Below are positions 10,716-21,696 of a stretch of DNA of 64,000 nucleotides, in pieces. The stretch spans positions 1 through 64,000 of the forward strand of contig NZ_FNYD01000014.1 of the NCBI RefSeq assembly GCF_900109035.1, read 5' to 3'. Each line of letters starts with the position of its first letter. Position 1 is the stretch's first letter. Under the pieces are notes generated by a model. It worked only from the letters and a program-made list of their open reading frames with translations, searched no databases and was not told where the DNA came from. Origin of the DNA: Cribrihabitans marinus (GTDB lineage Bacteria; Pseudomonadota; Alphaproteobacteria; Rhodobacterales; Rhodobacteraceae). The translations under genes were made by a program, and so were the position numbers.

Positions 10716-11524
10716 CCGAGACGATCCTCGACAAGATCAAGGCCTACAAGCTGGAAGAAATCGCCGCTGACAAGGCCGCAAAACCGCTGGAGGCGGTGGA
10801 GGCCGAAGCCAATGACGCCCCACCGGTCCGGCCCTTTGCCGAGGCGTTGCACCAGGCGTCGCGCGAGGATTATGGCCTGATCGCCGAAATCAAGAAGGCC
10901 AGCCCGTCCAAGGGATTGATCCGCGCCGATTTCGACCCGGCCGCCCTGGCCCAGGCCTATGAGGACGGCGGCGCGACCTGCCTGAGCGTGTTGACCGACA
11001 CGCCGAGTTTCCAAGGCGACAAATCCTATCTTGGTGCTGCAAGATCCGCCTGCAACCTTCCGGTTTTGCGCAAGGATTTCATGTATGACACCTACCAGGT
11101 CGCCGAGGCCCGCGCGCTGGGGGCCGACTGCATCCTGATCATCATGGCCTCGGTCGACGATGGCCAGGCCGCCGAGTTGGAGGCAGCCGCGTCGGATTGG
11201 GGGATGGATGTCCTCATCGAGGTGCATGACGCCGATGAACTGGCCCGGGCCGAGGCGCTCAAGAGCCGGTTGATCGGCATCAACAACCGGGATCTGCACA
11301 GTTTCGAGACCAGCCTCGACACCACTCGCAAGCTGATCAAGCGGGTGCCGGTGGACCGCACCATCGTCAGCGAAAGCGGTTTGCGCAGCTCCGACGACCT
11401 GGCCGAACTGGCGCGCTACGGCGCCCGGTGCTTTCTGATCGGCGAAAGCCTGATGCGGCAGGACGACGCGGCCCAGGCGACCCGCGATTTGCTGGCCAAC
11501 CCCCTCACACCCGGAGCGATGTGA
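10712..11524 (+). CDS. trpC: Indole-3-glycerol phosphate synthase
   Basis: A 270-aa TIM barrel that closes the indole ring. The signature [12 protein letters not shown] is near residues 58-69, and the phosphate-binding and catalytic loops include [21 protein letters not shown] and SESGL. There is no fused TrpF domain. It starts within the trpD stop (ATGA) and its own stop shares a base with moaC (TGATG), continuing the coupled operon. Confidence 0.96.
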   Translation: MTETILDKIKAYKLEEIAADKAAKPLEAVEAEANDAPPVRPFAEALHQASREDYGLIAEIKKASPSKGLIRADFDPAALAQAYEDGGATCLSVLTDTPSFQGDKSYLGAARSACNLPVLRKDFMYDTYQVAEARALGADCILIIMASVDDGQAAELEAAASDWGMDVLIEVHDADELARAEALKSRLIGINNRDLHSFETSLDTTRKLIKRVPVDRTIVSESGLRSSDDLAELARYGARCFLIGESLMRQDDAAQATRDLLANPLTPGAM

Positions 11525-11997
11525 TGGCCCTGACCCATTTCGACGCCAAGGGCGATGCGCATATGGTCGATGTTTCGGACAAGCCGTCGACAGCGCGGGT
11601 CGCAGTCGCCGCCGGGCACATCAGCATGGCCCGAGAAACCTTTGATCTTGTTGCCGAAGGTCGCGCCAAGAAGGGTGACGTCCTGTCGGTGGCGCGGCTG
11701 GCGGGCATCATGGGCGCCAAGAAGACGCCCGAGCTGATCCCGCTGTGCCATCCGCTGCCGGTGACCAAGGTGGCGGTCGAGTTGACGCTGGACCCCGACC
11801 TGCCCGGCGTGCGGATCGAGGCCACGGTCAAGACCACCGGCCAGACCGGCGTCGAGATGGAGGCGCTGACCGCCGTGTCCACCGCTGCGCTCACGGTCTA
11901 TGACATGGTCAAGGCCGCGGACAGGACGATGGAGATCGGCGGCATCCGGGTTCTGCTGAAAGATGGCGGAAAGTCCGGGCGTTACGAGGCGACATGA
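11524..11997 (+). CDS. moaC: Cyclic pyranopterin monophosphate synthase
   Basis: A 157-aa protein of the second half of the first step in molybdenum cofactor synthesis, acting after MoaA. It shows the conserved [11 protein letters not shown] and [21 protein letters not shown] motifs. The start ATG overlaps the trpC TGA; an in-frame longer form would lie inside trpC. A tryptophan-molybdopterin operon of this kind is usual in Rhodobacterales and has no obvious metabolic link. Confidence 0.96.
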   Translation: MALTHFDAKGDAHMVDVSDKPSTARVAVAAGHISMARETFDLVAEGRAKKGDVLSVARLAGIMGAKKTPELIPLCHPLPVTKVAVELTLDPDLPGVRIEATVKTTGQTGVEMEALTAVSTAALTVYDMVKAADRTMEIGGIRVLLKDGGKSGRYEAT

Positions 11998-13166
11998 TCA
12001 CGGTAGACGAGGCGCGCGCCCGGCTGTTGCAGCTGGTCACGCGCGGCCCGGTCGAAAAGGTGCCGGTGGCCCAGGCCGCCGGACGTGTGCTGGGCGCGGA
12101 TGTGACCGCCACACGGGACCAGCCGCCTTTTGCCGCGTCCTCGATGGACGGCTACGCGGTCCACTCCGACGAAGTCGAGCGGCACGCGATGTTCAAGATC
12201 ATTGGTGAAGCCGCTGCAGGGAAAAGGTTTTCCGGATCTGTTCAGCCAGGTCAGGCGGTGCGCATCTTCACCGGTGCACCGATGCCCGCCGGGGCGGATT
12301 TCGTGGTGATCCAGGAGGATGTGAGCCGCAAGGGTGATGTCATCACGATAACCGAAACTCCCGGCACCAAAAGCAACGTTCGACCTGCGGGCGTCGATTT
12401 CACCGTCGGAACAAAGCTGTCCGCGCCCCGATTGTTGATGCCCGCAGATATCGCCTTGCTTGCGGCGATGAACATCGCGCAGGTGCCGGTGACCCGGAAA
12501 CCGGTGGTCGCCCTGATCGCCACCGGCGACGAACTGGTCATGCCCGGCGAGGATCCCGGCCCGGAGCAGATCATCGCCTCCAACACGTTCGGCCTCCGGG
12601 CGATGCTCCAGGCCGACGGGGCCGAGGTGCGGATGCTGCCCATCGCACGCGACACCGAGGCCTCGCTGCGCACCGCCTTCGGGCTGGCTGCGGGGGCGGA
12701 TCTGGTGGTAACCGTCGGCGGTGCCTCGGTGGGCGACCACGACCTGGTGGCGCCGGTGGCCGAGGCACTGGGGTTGGAGCGGTCCTTCTACAAGATCCGG
12801 ATGCGCCCGGGCAAACCTTTGATGGCCGGGCGCATGGGGGACGCCGCCATGGTCGGACTGCCGGGCAACCCGGTCTCGGCGCTTGTCTGCGGGCACCTGT
12901 TCCTGCGGCCGATGGTGCGCCGAATGCTCGGCCTCGACCCGGGTCCGCCGCCGCCGAAGAATGCGGCCCTGGCGGCACCGATCGGCGGGAACGGTGCGCG
13001 CGAGCATTACATGCGTGCCCATGTCCAAGATGGGCGCATCACGATTTTTGACAATCAGGACAGCTCGTTACTGAGCGTTCTTGCAGCGTCCAACGCGCTG
13101 GTTGTGCGTCCGCCCGACGATCCCGCGCGGGCGGCGGGCGACATGGTCAGCTACCTGGCCATCTGA
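11994..13166 (+). CDS. moeA: Molybdopterin molybdenumtransferase
   Basis: A 390-aa MoeA/gephyrin-type enzyme that inserts molybdate into adenylylated molybdopterin. Motifs are [14 protein letters not shown] near residue 40, [11 protein letters not shown], and the MoCF-binding stretch [11 protein letters not shown] followed by RMRPGKPL and [10 protein letters not shown]. It begins in the moaC stop (ATGA). It ends 78 bp before lexA, which has its own promoter. Confidence 0.95.
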   Translation: MITVDEARARLLQLVTRGPVEKVPVAQAAGRVLGADVTATRDQPPFAASSMDGYAVHSDEVERHAMFKIIGEAAAGKRFSGSVQPGQAVRIFTGAPMPAGADFVVIQEDVSRKGDVITITETPGTKSNVRPAGVDFTVGTKLSAPRLLMPADIALLAAMNIAQVPVTRKPVVALIATGDELVMPGEDPGPEQIIASNTFGLRAMLQADGAEVRMLPIARDTEASLRTAFGLAAGADLVVTVGGASVGDHDLVAPVAEALGLERSFYKIRMRPGKPLMAGRMGDAAMVGLPGNPVSALVCGHLFLRPMVRRMLGLDPGPPPPKNAALAAPIGGNGAREHYMRAHVQDGRITIFDNQDSSLLSVLAASNALVVRPPDDPARAAGDMVSYLAI

Positions 13167-13183
13167 CCCCGGCTTCCAAACGG

Positions 13184-13212
13184 TTGACACAAAACAGGAA
13201 CATGCGTAGAAC
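13184..13212 (+). promoter_or_regulatory. lexA promoter overlapped by an SOS box
   Basis: The -35 TTGACA (13184-13189) and -10 TAGAAC (13207-13212) are 17 bp apart. The alphaproteobacterial LexA operator GAAC-N7-GAAC (complement of GTTC-N7-GTTC) occupies 13198-13212, so bound LexA would cover the -10 element. This is the expected autorepression layout. Confidence 0.85.
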
Positions 13213-13244
13213 AAAATGAAACGCATGGGCATGAGGTACGAGCG

Positions 13245-13943
13245 ATGTTGACCAAGAAGCAACTGGATTTGCTGGAATTTATTCACAGGCGGATGCAGTC
13301 GGACGGTGTTCCGCCCAGTTTCGACGAGATGAAGGATGCGCTGGACCTGCGGTCCAAGTCGGGCATCCACCGGCTGATCACCGCGCTGGAGGAGCGCGGC
13401 TTCATCCGACGACTGGCACACCGCGCGCGGGCGATCGAGATCGTTAAGCTGCCCGAAAGCCTGGGCGGCGATCCCTCGCCCGGATTCCAGCCGCGCGTGA
13501 TCGACGGCGACCGGCCGGCTGCGCCGCGGCCCGCGAACAGCGAGCGGGTCGAGGTTCACGCGCTGGAACTGCCGGTCATGGGCCGGATCGCCGCCGGTGT
13601 GCCGATCGAGGCGATCAGCCAGGTGTCGCACAACGTGGCAGTGCCCGGCTCTATGGTGGTCGGCGCCGGTGAGCATTATGCGCTCGAGGTCAAGGGCGAC
13701 TCGATGATCGAGGCGGGTATCAATGACGGCGACATCGTGGTGATCCGGGAAACCGCCGTGGCCGACAATGGCGACATCGTCGTGGCGCTGGTCGAGGACC
13801 ACGAGGCCACGCTCAAGCGGTTCTACCGGCGCGGCAACGCGATCGCGCTCGAGGCGGCGAACCCGGCCTATGAAACCCGCGTCCTGCCCGAGGACAAGGT
13901 GCGCGTACAGGGCCGGCTGGTGGGGCTGATCCGAAGCTATTGA
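13245..13943 (+). CDS. lexA: LexA SOS repressor
   Basis: A 232-aa repressor. A winged helix-turn-helix DNA-binding domain (residues 1-65, alphaproteobacterial type with [15 protein letters not shown]) is joined by a variable linker to a peptidase S24 domain. The self-cleavage site is A117-G118 (GRIAAGVP); catalytic Ser153 (GDSMIE) and Lys191 (ATLKRF) are present. RecA filament stimulates its autocleavage and opens the SOS regulon. GAGG lies about 9 bases before the ATG. The last 7 bases overlap the convergent comEC. Confidence 0.97.
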   Translation: MLTKKQLDLLEFIHRRMQSDGVPPSFDEMKDALDLRSKSGIHRLITALEERGFIRRLAHRARAIEIVKLPESLGGDPSPGFQPRVIDGDRPAAPRPANSERVEVHALELPVMGRIAAGVPIEAISQVSHNVAVPGSMVVGAGEHYALEVKGDSMIEAGINDGDIVVIRETAVADNGDIVVALVEDHEATLKRFYRRGNAIALEAANPAYETRVLPEDKVRVQGRLVGLIRSY

Positions 13944-15967
13944 TCCCGGACCGCGCTCCAGAGCCGCCGCCCGCCGTGGTCGGCGGCTTGGCGCAGGCCC
14001 TTTGCTCCCAGCGACAGGCTTCCGGTGCGGCGCAGGCGCTGTGGATCGAACACTTCGCAGCCGCCCGTCAATTTCAGCGGCACCGAGGACACGATGAGCT
14101 GACCCTTTGAACAGCTGTCCATCCGCGCCGCGGCCCGTTTGCCCGACACGTGGATCACCTCGACCGAACCTGCCCGCATCCGCCACGGCAATCCGCGCTG
14201 CGGCATTGCCCCGCGCCCGGCGGCCGTTTGCTGCTCTGCGCCGTCGCCGTCATTTTCCAGCCAGACCCCGGCGACGAACCCCGCGCCCCTCGCCTTGCTC
14301 AGCGCGCGGCCGTCTGTGGTCATCACGCCGACCAGGGTTCCGGATTCAGCGACAAGGATGGCCGGCCTGTCGGCCCCGGCCCAGAGCGTGAAGGCGGCCA
14401 GCACAGGCAGGATCCCCGCCAACCGGCTCCGCCCCTGCCACAGGATCAGCAACAGGAATCCCAGGGCGATCAGCGGCAGAACAGCGGGCGGCGGGCTGGC
14501 CACGTGGCCCTGCGCCCCGTCAAGGCCCGATATCCACTCCGCCACCGCAAGGATCCAGCGGAGCCCGAGCCCCATCAGCTTCAATCCGATCCACTCCAGA
14601 CCCAGCGGCGCCAGACAGGCCGCGAGCACGGCGGCCGGAATGACGAGCGTCCCCATCAGCGGCACCGAGACCAGGTTCGCGGCCAGCCCGTAATGCGACA
14701 GCGTGTTGAAATGCGCCGCCCCGATCGGCGCGGTGGCCAACCCGGCCACCGCGGAAGAGATCGCGACGCCCAGCACCGGGGCCAACCAGCGCGGACCCGG
14801 CCTGACCTCGATGCGCCGCATCCAGCCGAACACAGCGACCAGCGCGGTCGTGGCGGCAAAAGACATCTGGAACCCCGGCCCCAGCAGCGCCTCGGGCCGC
14901 AACGCCAGCACGATCAGCGCCGCGACCGCCACCGCCCGCAATGAAATCGCCCGCCGGTCGACCAGCAACGCGCCCAGCATGACCGCCACCATGACAAAGG
15001 CCCGTTCGGTGGCCACGTTGCCGCCCGACAGTGCCAGGTAGCCGGCGGCCGCCACCAATGCACCGCAGGCCGCGATCTTGCGGACCGGCCAGCGCAGCGC
15101 GAGCACAGGCAGCAGCGCCAGCGCCATGCGCAGCCCCCCGAAGACGAATCCCGCAAGCAGACCCATATGCAGCCCCGAAATCGCCAGGAGATGCGCGAGG
15201 TTGCTGGCCCGCAGCGCCTCGAGCGTGGCCTGCCCCACGCCGCTCCGGTCGCCGGTTGTCACGGCGGCGGCGAACCCGCCGACATCGCCCGGTAATACCT
15301 GGCGCACCCGGGCCGAGGCCGCCATGCGGATCGCCTCGATCCGCAGCCCGGCCCGCCCGTCACCCGGGGGGGCGGCCAGCAGGACCGGAGTGCGCGTGTA
15401 TCCCACCGCGCCCAGCCCGTTGAACCACGCATGCCGGCGGAAATCGTACCCGCCGGGCTCCACCGGCCCGCCGGGCGGCGACAGGTGCCCGGTGGTCATG
15501 ATCCGGGCCCCGGGCTGCGGCTCGGGTGCCGGGCCGTGGAACGAGACCCGCACCCTGTTCGGGGTACGATGGGGAGCCGTTTCGCGCAGGCGTACGCGGT
15601 CCAGCGTCACCCGCAGCGCATCCGAGGCGGAGCGGTCCAAAGCCACCACACGCCCCTCGATCGGGCCGTAATAGCGGAAATCCAGCACCGGCCCGGCGAC
15701 CCGATGCGCACGCGCCCCGGCCAGCATGATCCCCAGCGCGACCAGCGCCAGCGCCGCGCCGAGCGGCGACCAGGACCCGGCCCCGCGCCACGCCAGACGC
15801 GTCCCCGCAGCCAGGACCATCATGGCGGCGGCATAGACCCCGGCGCCAGGCTCGACCGGCCAGGCGAAGTAAAGGCCGATCCCCACGCCCAGGCACACCG
15901 GCGCCCAGGGAAAGAGATGGCCGCGCTGGCGCAACAGCGTATGCTCGACCCGGTGCAGAACGCGCAT
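13937..15967 (-). CDS. comEC: ComEC/Rec2-type DNA-uptake channel protein
   Basis: A 676-aa multi-span membrane protein. It has N-terminal helices with a DUF4131-like OB region, then the competence domain: [28 protein letters not shown] and [18 protein letters not shown] are typical. The C-terminal part is short and I see no full metallo-beta-lactamase nuclease domain, as in many alphaproteobacterial ComEC. It would carry single-stranded DNA across the inner membrane. The rest of a competence pathway is not in this window. It is divergent from gltX and convergent with lexA. Confidence 0.9.
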   Translation of the reverse strand: MRVLHRVEHTLLRQRGHLFPWAPVCLGVGIGLYFAWPVEPGAGVYAAAMMVLAAGTRLAWRGAGSWSPLGAALALVALGIMLAGARAHRVAGPVLDFRYYGPIEGRVVALDRSASDALRVTLDRVRLRETAPHRTPNRVRVSFHGPAPEPQPGARIMTTGHLSPPGGPVEPGGYDFRRHAWFNGLGAVGYTRTPVLLAAPPGDGRAGLRIEAIRMAASARVRQVLPGDVGGFAAAVTTGDRSGVGQATLEALRASNLAHLLAISGLHMGLLAGFVFGGLRMALALLPVLALRWPVRKIAACGALVAAAGYLALSGGNVATERAFVMVAVMLGALLVDRRAISLRAVAVAALIVLALRPEALLGPGFQMSFAATTALVAVFGWMRRIEVRPGPRWLAPVLGVAISSAVAGLATAPIGAAHFNTLSHYGLAANLVSVPLMGTLVIPAAVLAACLAPLGLEWIGLKLMGLGLRWILAVAEWISGLDGAQGHVASPPPAVLPLIALGFLLLILWQGRSRLAGILPVLAAFTLWAGADRPAILVAESGTLVGVMTTDGRALSKARGAGFVAGVWLENDGDGAEQQTAAGRGAMPQRGLPWRMRAGSVEVIHVSGKRAAARMDSCSKGQLIVSSVPLKLTGGCEVFDPQRLRRTGSLSLGAKGLRQAADHGGRRLWSAVRDQ

Positions 15968-16046
15968 GCTTGCTCCTGTCGGCGCGGCTCGTTAGACAGG
16001 CGACAACCCTATCTCCCTCACGGTTACCAGAAGGTAAAAGGCCCCC

Positions 16047-17462
16047 ATGTCCGAAATGGTCGTTACCCGTTTTGCCCCCTCGCCCACCGGGTTCCTGCAT
16101 ATCGGCGGCGCGCGCACGGCGCTGTTCAACTGGCTCTATGCCCGCGGCCGCGGCGGCAGATTCCTGCTGCGGATAGAGGATACCGACCGCGAACGCTCGA
16201 CCCCCGAGGCGACCACGGCCATCCTGCAGGGGCTGCGCTGGCTGGGGCTGGACTGGGACGGCGAACCGGTGAGCCAGGCCGCCCGCGCCAACCGGCACGC
16301 CGAGGTCGCGCGCCAGTTGCTGGCCGACGGCAAGGCCTACAAGTGTTTCTCGACCCAGGACGAGATCGCCACCTTCCGCGAGCAGGCCCGCGCCGAGGGC
16401 CGCTCGACCCTGTTCCGCAGCCCGTGGCGCGACGCCGATCCGGCCGACCACCCCGACGCGCCCTATGCAATCCGCATCAAGGCACCGCAGGGGGGCGAGA
16501 CGGTGATCCGTGACCGGGTGCAGGGCGACGTGACGATCCGCAACGATCAGCTCGACGACATGGTGCTGCTGCGCTCGGACGGCACGCCGGTCTACATGCT
16601 GGCGGTGGTGGTCGACGATCGCGACATGGGTGTGACTCATGTGATCCGCGGCGACGATCACCTCAACAACGCCGCCCGGCAGATGATGATCTATGACGCG
16701 ATGGGCTGGGACGTGCCGGTCTGGGCGCATATTCCGCTGATCCACGGGCCGGACGGCAAGAAACTCTCCAAGCGCCACGGCGCGCTGGGGGCGCAGGAAT
16801 ACCAGGCGATGGGTTATCCCGCCGCGGGCATGCGCAACTACCTGGCACGGCTGGGCTGGAGCCACGGCGACGACGAGTTCTTTACCGACGCGCAGGCGCG
16901 TGCCTGGTTCGACCTGGACGGGATCGGCAAGTCCCCGGCGCGGTTCGACCTGAAGAAGCTGGAGAATCTGAGCGGGCAGCATATCGCGATCGGCGATGAT
17001 GCCGCGCTGCGGCATGAACTGCAGGCCTATCTGGCCGCCGCCGGCCAGCCTGCCCTGACCGAAACCCAGGGGGACGACATCGAGCGTGCGATGTATTGCC
17101 TCAAGGACCGGGCGCGAACCTTTCCGGAACTCCTTGAAAAAGCGGAGTTTGTTCTGACAGAGCGTCCGATCCGGCCGGATGAGAAGGCGCAGAAGGCCCT
17201 GCAATCGGTATCCGACGGTATACTGGACGAATTGACGCCGCAGTTGCAAAATGCTAGCTGGACGCGAGACAGTCTGGAGGAGGTCATGGCGTCCTTTGCC
17301 GCGGCGAAGGACACCAAGTTCGGCAAGTTGGCCGGCCCGCTGCGCGCGGCGCTGGCCGGTCGGGCGGTTACGCCTTCGGTCTATGACATGATGCTGGTGC
17401 TGGGGCGCGACGAGACCCTGGCCCGACTTGAGGATGCAGCGAACCTGTCACCGGTCACCTGA
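16047..17462 (+). CDS. gltX: Glutamate--tRNA ligase
   Basis: A 471-aa class I aminoacyl-tRNA synthetase. The HIGH motif appears as [13 protein letters not shown] near residues 18-30 and the KMSKS loop as KKLSKRHGA. The C-terminal all-helical anticodon-binding domain is complete. Many alphaproteobacteria carry two gltX copies, one able to charge tRNA-Gln for later amidation; this one cannot be assigned to either type from sequence. AAGG precedes the ATG. Confidence 0.95.
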   Translation: MSEMVVTRFAPSPTGFLHIGGARTALFNWLYARGRGGRFLLRIEDTDRERSTPEATTAILQGLRWLGLDWDGEPVSQAARANRHAEVARQLLADGKAYKCFSTQDEIATFREQARAEGRSTLFRSPWRDADPADHPDAPYAIRIKAPQGGETVIRDRVQGDVTIRNDQLDDMVLLRSDGTPVYMLAVVVDDRDMGVTHVIRGDDHLNNAARQMMIYDAMGWDVPVWAHIPLIHGPDGKKLSKRHGALGAQEYQAMGYPAAGMRNYLARLGWSHGDDEFFTDAQARAWFDLDGIGKSPARFDLKKLENLSGQHIAIGDDAALRHELQAYLAAAGQPALTETQGDDIERAMYCLKDRARTFPELLEKAEFVLTERPIRPDEKAQKALQSVSDGILDELTPQLQNASWTRDSLEEVMASFAAAKDTKFGKLAGPLRAALAGRAVTPSVYDMMLVLGRDETLARLEDAANLSPVT

Positions 17463-17568
17463 GCCGGTCTCGCTGCCCCGACACGACCGGGCTCGCGCGG
17501 CTGCGCGGGTGCCGACCGCACGGTGGACCCGTCGCAAGACCCGTGCCCGCAAGAGGAAGGGATTTCAG

Positions 17569-18864
17569 ATGACAGACAGCCAGAAAACAGCAACGCTGAC
17601 CCTTGATGGCGAAAGCTACGACCTGCCGGTCTTTTCGCCGACCGCCGGCCCGGACGTGATCGACATACGCAAGCTCTACGGCACGGCCGGCGTCTTCACC
17701 TACGATCCCGGCTTCACCTCGACCGCCAGCTGCGACAGCACGATCACCTATATCGATGGCAACAAGGGCGAGCTGCTGCACCGTGGCTACCCGATCGACC
17801 AGCTGGCGGAGAAATCGCATTATCTCGAGGTCTGCTTCCTGCTGCTTTACGGCTACCTGCCGTCGGCCTCCGAGCTGGAGACCTTCGAAACGACGATCAC
17901 GCGCCACACGATGATCCACGAGCAGATGCACTATTTCTTCCGCGGGTTCCGCCGCGACGCGCATCCGATGGCGACGATGGTGGGCGTGGTCGGCGCGATG
18001 TCGGCCTTCTACCACGACTCGACCGACATCAATGACGAGCGCCAGCGCGAGATCGCCACCCATCGCCTGATCGCCAAGATGCCGACCATCGCGGCGATGG
18101 CCTACAAGTATTCCATCGGCCAGCCCTTCGTCTATCCGCGCAACGATCTGGATTACGCGGCCAACTTCCTGCACATGTGCTTTGCGGTGCCGGCCGAGGA
18201 TTATCACATCGACCCGATCCTGGCCCGCGCGATGGACCGGATCCTGACGCTGCATGCCGATCACGAGCAGAACGCATCGACCTCGACCGTGCGGCTGGCC
18301 TCGTCCTCGGGCGCCAACCCGTTTGCCTGCATCGCCGCCGGCATCGCCTGCCTCTGGGGGCCGTCGCATGGCGGCGCGAACCAGGCCTGTCTGGAGATGC
18401 TCAAGGAGATCGGATCGGTCGACCGGATCCCCGAATACATCGCCCGCGCCAAGGACAAGGACGATCCGTTCCGCCTGATGGGGTTCGGTCACCGCGTCTA
18501 CAAGAACTTCGATCCGCGCGCCAAGGTGATGAAACAATCTGCCGACGAAGTGCTGGATCTTCTCGGAGTCGAGAACAATCCGGTCCTCAAGGTCGCCAAG
18601 GAACTGGAGAAACAGGCCGTCAACGACGATTACTTCGCCGAGAAGAAGCTGTTTCCCAACGTGGATTTCTATTCGGGCATCATCCTCGAGGCGATGGGTT
18701 TTCCCACCTCGATGTTCACGCCGATCTTCGCAGTGTCGCGGACCGTCGGCTGGGTGTCGCAGTGGAAGGAACAGCTGGCCGACCCGCAGCTCAAGATCGG
18801 CCGGCCCCGCCAGCTGTATCAGGGCGAGATCCTGCGCGACTACGTGGATATCGAAAAACGCTGA
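17569..18864 (+). CDS. gltA: Citrate synthase (type II)
   Basis: A 431-aa TCA-cycle enzyme condensing acetyl-CoA and oxaloacetate. Catalytic motifs are [11 protein letters not shown], the [12 protein letters not shown] His region, and Asp in [10 protein letters not shown]. The ATG at 17569 follows AGGAAGGG, a strong ribosome-binding site. The longer in-frame reading back to 17428 overlaps gltX and is not used. It is followed directly by a strong terminator. Confidence 0.97.
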   Translation: MTDSQKTATLTLDGESYDLPVFSPTAGPDVIDIRKLYGTAGVFTYDPGFTSTASCDSTITYIDGNKGELLHRGYPIDQLAEKSHYLEVCFLLLYGYLPSASELETFETTITRHTMIHEQMHYFFRGFRRDAHPMATMVGVVGAMSAFYHDSTDINDERQREIATHRLIAKMPTIAAMAYKYSIGQPFVYPRNDLDYAANFLHMCFAVPAEDYHIDPILARAMDRILTLHADHEQNASTSTVRLASSSGANPFACIAAGIACLWGPSHGGANQACLEMLKEIGSVDRIPEYIARAKDKDDPFRLMGFGHRVYKNFDPRAKVMKQSADEVLDLLGVENNPVLKVAKELEKQAVNDDYFAEKKLFPNVDFYSGIILEAMGFPTSMFTPIFAVSRTVGWVSQWKEQLADPQLKIGRPRQLYQGEILRDYVDIEKR

Positions 18865-18885
18865 GGAAAGGCGCAGCGCGTGTCC

Positions 18886-18917
18886 CGCCCCGGTCCCCAA
18901 GGCCCGGGGCGTTTTTT
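18886..18917 (+). terminator. Rho-independent terminator of gltA
   Basis: A perfect 8-bp GC stem, CGCCCCGG (18886-18893) with CCGGGGCG (18904-18911), has a 10-base loop and is followed at once by six T (18912-18917). It is the clearest intrinsic terminator in the window. Confidence 0.92.
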
Positions 18918-18922
18918 CGTGG

Positions 18923-20002
18923 TCACAGAAGGCTCAGCTGGTCGCCCGGCTGCGGCGGGCGCGCGAAGAGGTCGCAACGCAGGGGCTGCGAGTCCGTCGC
19001 AAGCCCAAGCCTTCGGCACGCTGTCCGGAACCGGGCGCCGACCAGCCGGGCATAGGCCCCCTCGCCCCGCATCCGTTTGCCCCAGCGCGGGTCATAGTCG
19101 CGCCCGCCATGCATCTCGCGCAGCAGCCCCATCACCTTGGCGGCCCGGCCCGGCGCGTGTTCGGCCAGCCACTCCTGCCAGAGCGCCGAGACCTCGCGCG
19201 GCAGCCGCAGCATGATCCAGCTGGCCGCATCGGCGCCGGCGTCGCGGGCGGCGGTCAGCAGGGCCTCAAGCTCGTGATCGGTCAGCCCCGGCACCAGCGG
19301 CGAGGTCATGACCCGGACCGGAACCCCGGCCCCGGTCAGCCGCCGGATGCTCTCCAGCCGCCGGGCCGGTGACGGCGCGCGCGGCTCCATCCGCCGTGCA
19401 AGGTCGGCATCCAGCGTGGTCAGAGAGACCCCCACGCGCACCAGGCCAAGCGCCGCCATCGGTGCCAGGATATCCAGATCGCGTTCGACCAGCGCGCCCT
19501 TGGTGACGATCGCCACCGGGTGGTTGAACGCGGCCAGGGTCTGCAGGCAGGCCCGCGTGATGCCGCGGTCGCGCTCGACCGGCTGATACGGGTCGGTATT
19601 GGTGCCCAGGGCAATCGGCGCCACCCTGTAGCGCGCGGCCGCCAGCTCGTGGCGCAACACCTCGGGCGCGTTCGGGCGGGCGATCAGTATTGTCTCGAAG
19701 TCCAGCCCCGGCGAAAGGCCCAGATAGGCGTGGCTGGGTCGTGCAAAGCAATAGGCGCAGCCGTGCTCGCAGCCCCGATACGGGTTGATCGAGCGGTCGA
19801 ACGGCAGGTCCGGCGACCGGTTATAGGTGATCAGGCTGCGCGCGGTCTCCTCGCGAATTTCGGTTCGGAACGAGCCCCGCTCCTCGGGAATGTCCCAGCC
19901 GTCCCACACCTCTTCGCGGGCCAGATCGAAGCGGCCGGCCGCGTTGCTTGCGGCGCCACGCCCCTTTCGGCGCTCCGCCGGGACTGAAGAGAGATCCTGC
20001 AT
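18923..20002 (-). CDS. PA0069-family radical SAM protein (SplB-like)
   Basis: A 359-aa radical SAM enzyme. The CxxxCxxC iron-sulfur motif is in GCEHGCAYCFARPSHAY at about residues 72-88. The following GTNTDPYQPVE and VTKGALVERD fit the spore-photoproduct-lyase-like PA0069 group, whose substrate is not established. The start was set at the ATG giving MQDLSSVPAERR; the long upstream extension runs antisense through the corrinoid-protein gene and has no family similarity. It converges on gltA and is divergent from the corrinoid protein. Confidence 0.85.
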   Translation of the reverse strand: MQDLSSVPAERRKGRGAASNAAGRFDLAREEVWDGWDIPEERGSFRTEIREETARSLITYNRSPDLPFDRSINPYRGCEHGCAYCFARPSHAYLGLSPGLDFETILIARPNAPEVLRHELAAARYRVAPIALGTNTDPYQPVERDRGITRACLQTLAAFNHPVAIVTKGALVERDLDILAPMAALGLVRVGVSLTTLDADLARRMEPRAPSPARRLESIRRLTGAGVPVRVMTSPLVPGLTDHELEALLTAARDAGADAASWIMLRLPREVSALWQEWLAEHAPGRAAKVMGLLREMHGGRDYDPRWGKRMRGEGAYARLVGARFRTACRRLGLATDSQPLRCDLFARPPQPGDQLSLL

Positions 20003-20215
20003 CCCAGACTTATGGAACAAAGAATGAACACATGCAACAAACCCAACATCTTTCTGCGAAATTCTCATTACACAAGCCGCAGATTTCCCCGTAGAAGTCG
20101 GTTGCGGAGCCGCCGGTGTCGCAATCGTCGCAGTCCCGAACCGCGCAAAGCGCAAGAAACGGGTCAATCCGTCACACCCGGGGCGGCGGCCCCACAGAAC
20201 CGAGGAAACGCGCCA

Positions 20216-20917
20216 ATGTCGGAAGAAGAAGACGAGATCATCCTGTCGGAACTGGACGATGAGGAACTTGTCCAGCAGATGTTCGACGACCTCTATGACG
20301 GTCTCAAGGAAGAGATCGAAGAGGGCGTGACCATCCTGCTCGACCGCGGCTGGGCCCCCTACGACATCCTCACCAAGGCGCTTGTGGGCGGCATGACCAT
20401 CGTCGGCGCCGATTTCCGCGACGGCATCCTGTTCGTCCCCGAGGTTCTTCTGGCCGCCAACGCGATGAAGGGCGGCATGGCCATCCTCAAGCCACTGCTG
20501 GCCGAGACCGGCGCACCGCGGATGGGCACCATGGTGATCGGAACGGTCAAGGGCGACATTCACGACATCGGCAAGAACCTGGTGTCGATGATGATGGAAG
20601 GCGCGGGTTTCGAGGTGGTCGACCTGGGCATCAACAACCCGGTCGAGAACTATCTGGCTGCGCTGGAAGAGCACAAGCCCGACATCCTGGGCATGTCCGC
20701 CCTGCTGACCACCACCATGCCCTACATGAAGGTGGTGATCGACACGATGATCGAACAGGGCCTGCGCGACGACTATATTGTGCTGGTGGGCGGCGCGCCC
20801 CTGAACGAGGAATTCGGCAAGGCGATCGGCGCAGATGCCTATTGCCGGGATGCCGCCGTGGCCGTCGAGACCGCCAAGGATTTCGTCAGCCGCAAGCACA
20901 ACAGCCTGAGCGCCTGA
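20216..20917 (+). CDS. Corrinoid (cobalamin)-binding methyltransferase protein, MtbC/MetH-module type
   Basis: A 233-aa protein with an N-terminal four-helix cap domain (about 1-95) and a B12-binding Rossmann domain carrying the His ligand in DIHDIGKN (about residue 120) plus the later GGAP loop. Proteins of this kind shuttle methyl groups between methyltransferases. In some roseobacters methionine synthase is split into separate proteins, and a free-standing corrinoid module like this one is part of it. Assignment to that role is inference. The ATG follows GAGGAAA. Next gene, in the same direction, is DUF1638. Confidence 0.85.
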   Translation: MSEEEDEIILSELDDEELVQQMFDDLYDGLKEEIEEGVTILLDRGWAPYDILTKALVGGMTIVGADFRDGILFVPEVLLAANAMKGGMAILKPLLAETGAPRMGTMVIGTVKGDIHDIGKNLVSMMMEGAGFEVVDLGINNPVENYLAALEEHKPDILGMSALLTTTMPYMKVVIDTMIEQGLRDDYIVLVGGAPLNEEFGKAIGADAYCRDAAVAVETAKDFVSRKHNSLSA

Positions 20918-20978
20918 GCGCCGCGCGACGATCCCTCCCCGCGCCGACCCGCTCGCCAGACCGAGGAGACCGGCCCGC

Positions 20979-21647
20979 ATGACCCGGCCCGCCGACCTGC
21001 CCGACGACACGCAGCTGACCCGCGACGGGGTCAGCCTGGCGCAAGGCGGGCGCATCCTGCTGGTGGCCTGCGGCGCGCTGGCGCGCGAGATCGTCGCGCT
21101 GCGCGACCGCAACGGCTGGGACCATATCGACCTCACCTGCCTGCCGGCCATCCTGCACAACCACCCCGAACGCATCGCCGACGCGGTCGAGGCCACGGTC
21201 ACCGCGCGGCGCGACGCCTACCAGAAGGTCTATGTCGTCTATGCCGATTGCGGCACTGGCGGCCGGCTTCAGGACACCTGCGCCCGCCTCGGCGTCGAGA
21301 TGATAAAGGGCCCGCATTGCTACAGCTTCTACGAGGGCAACGCGGCCTTTGCCGCGCATGACGACGAGGTCACAGCCTTCTACCTCACCGATTTCCTGGC
21401 CCGCCAGTTCGACGCCTTCGTGTGGAAGCCGCTCGGCCTGGACCGCCACCCGGAATTGCGCGAGATGTATTTCGGCAATTACACCAAGCTGGTCTACCAG
21501 GCGCAGTCGGACGATTCCGCCCTGACCGCCCGCGCCCGCGCTTGCGCCGAGCGGCTGGGGCTTGCTTTCGAGCGCCGCTTCACCGGCTATGGCGACCTGG
21601 AGCGCACGCTGGCCGACTGGGCCGGATCTGGCCCTTCATCTGGCTGA
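20979..21647 (+). CDS. DUF1638 family protein
   Basis: A 222-aa protein matching DUF1638 (LVACGALAREI, YADCGTGG, GPHCYSFYEG, ..FYLTDFLARQFD). The conserved Cys and His residues in these motifs suggest a metal or corrinoid contact. The family is repeatedly found next to corrinoid proteins and methyltransferases, as here (61 bp after the corrinoid gene, GAGGAGA ahead of its ATG). Its biochemical activity is not established. Confidence 0.85.
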   Translation: MTRPADLPDDTQLTRDGVSLAQGGRILLVACGALAREIVALRDRNGWDHIDLTCLPAILHNHPERIADAVEATVTARRDAYQKVYVVYADCGTGGRLQDTCARLGVEMIKGPHCYSFYEGNAAFAAHDDEVTAFYLTDFLARQFDAFVWKPLGLDRHPELREMYFGNYTKLVYQAQSDDSALTARARACAERLGLAFERRFTGYGDLERTLADWAGSGPSSG

Positions 21648-21664
21648 AAACACCTGGGGGAGCG

Positions 21665-21682
21665 CGAGGGGCTGGCCCCTCG
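21665..21682. terminator. GC-rich hairpin between convergent genes
   Basis: A perfect 8-bp stem (CGAGGGGC, loop TG, GCCCCTCG) lies between the DUF1638 stop and the sufE stop. There is no T tract on either strand, so terminator function is a guess. Confidence 0.35.
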
Positions 21683-21696
21683 CCCGCGCGACGGGG

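Noticed and set aside
20003-20215. Cobalamin or SAM-type riboswitch before the corrinoid gene
   Set aside because: The 213-bp leader shows no recognisable B12-box or SAM core elements.
20003-21202. N-terminal extension of the radical SAM frame
   Set aside because: The extra residues are the antisense of the corrinoid-protein gene; the family start is at 20002.
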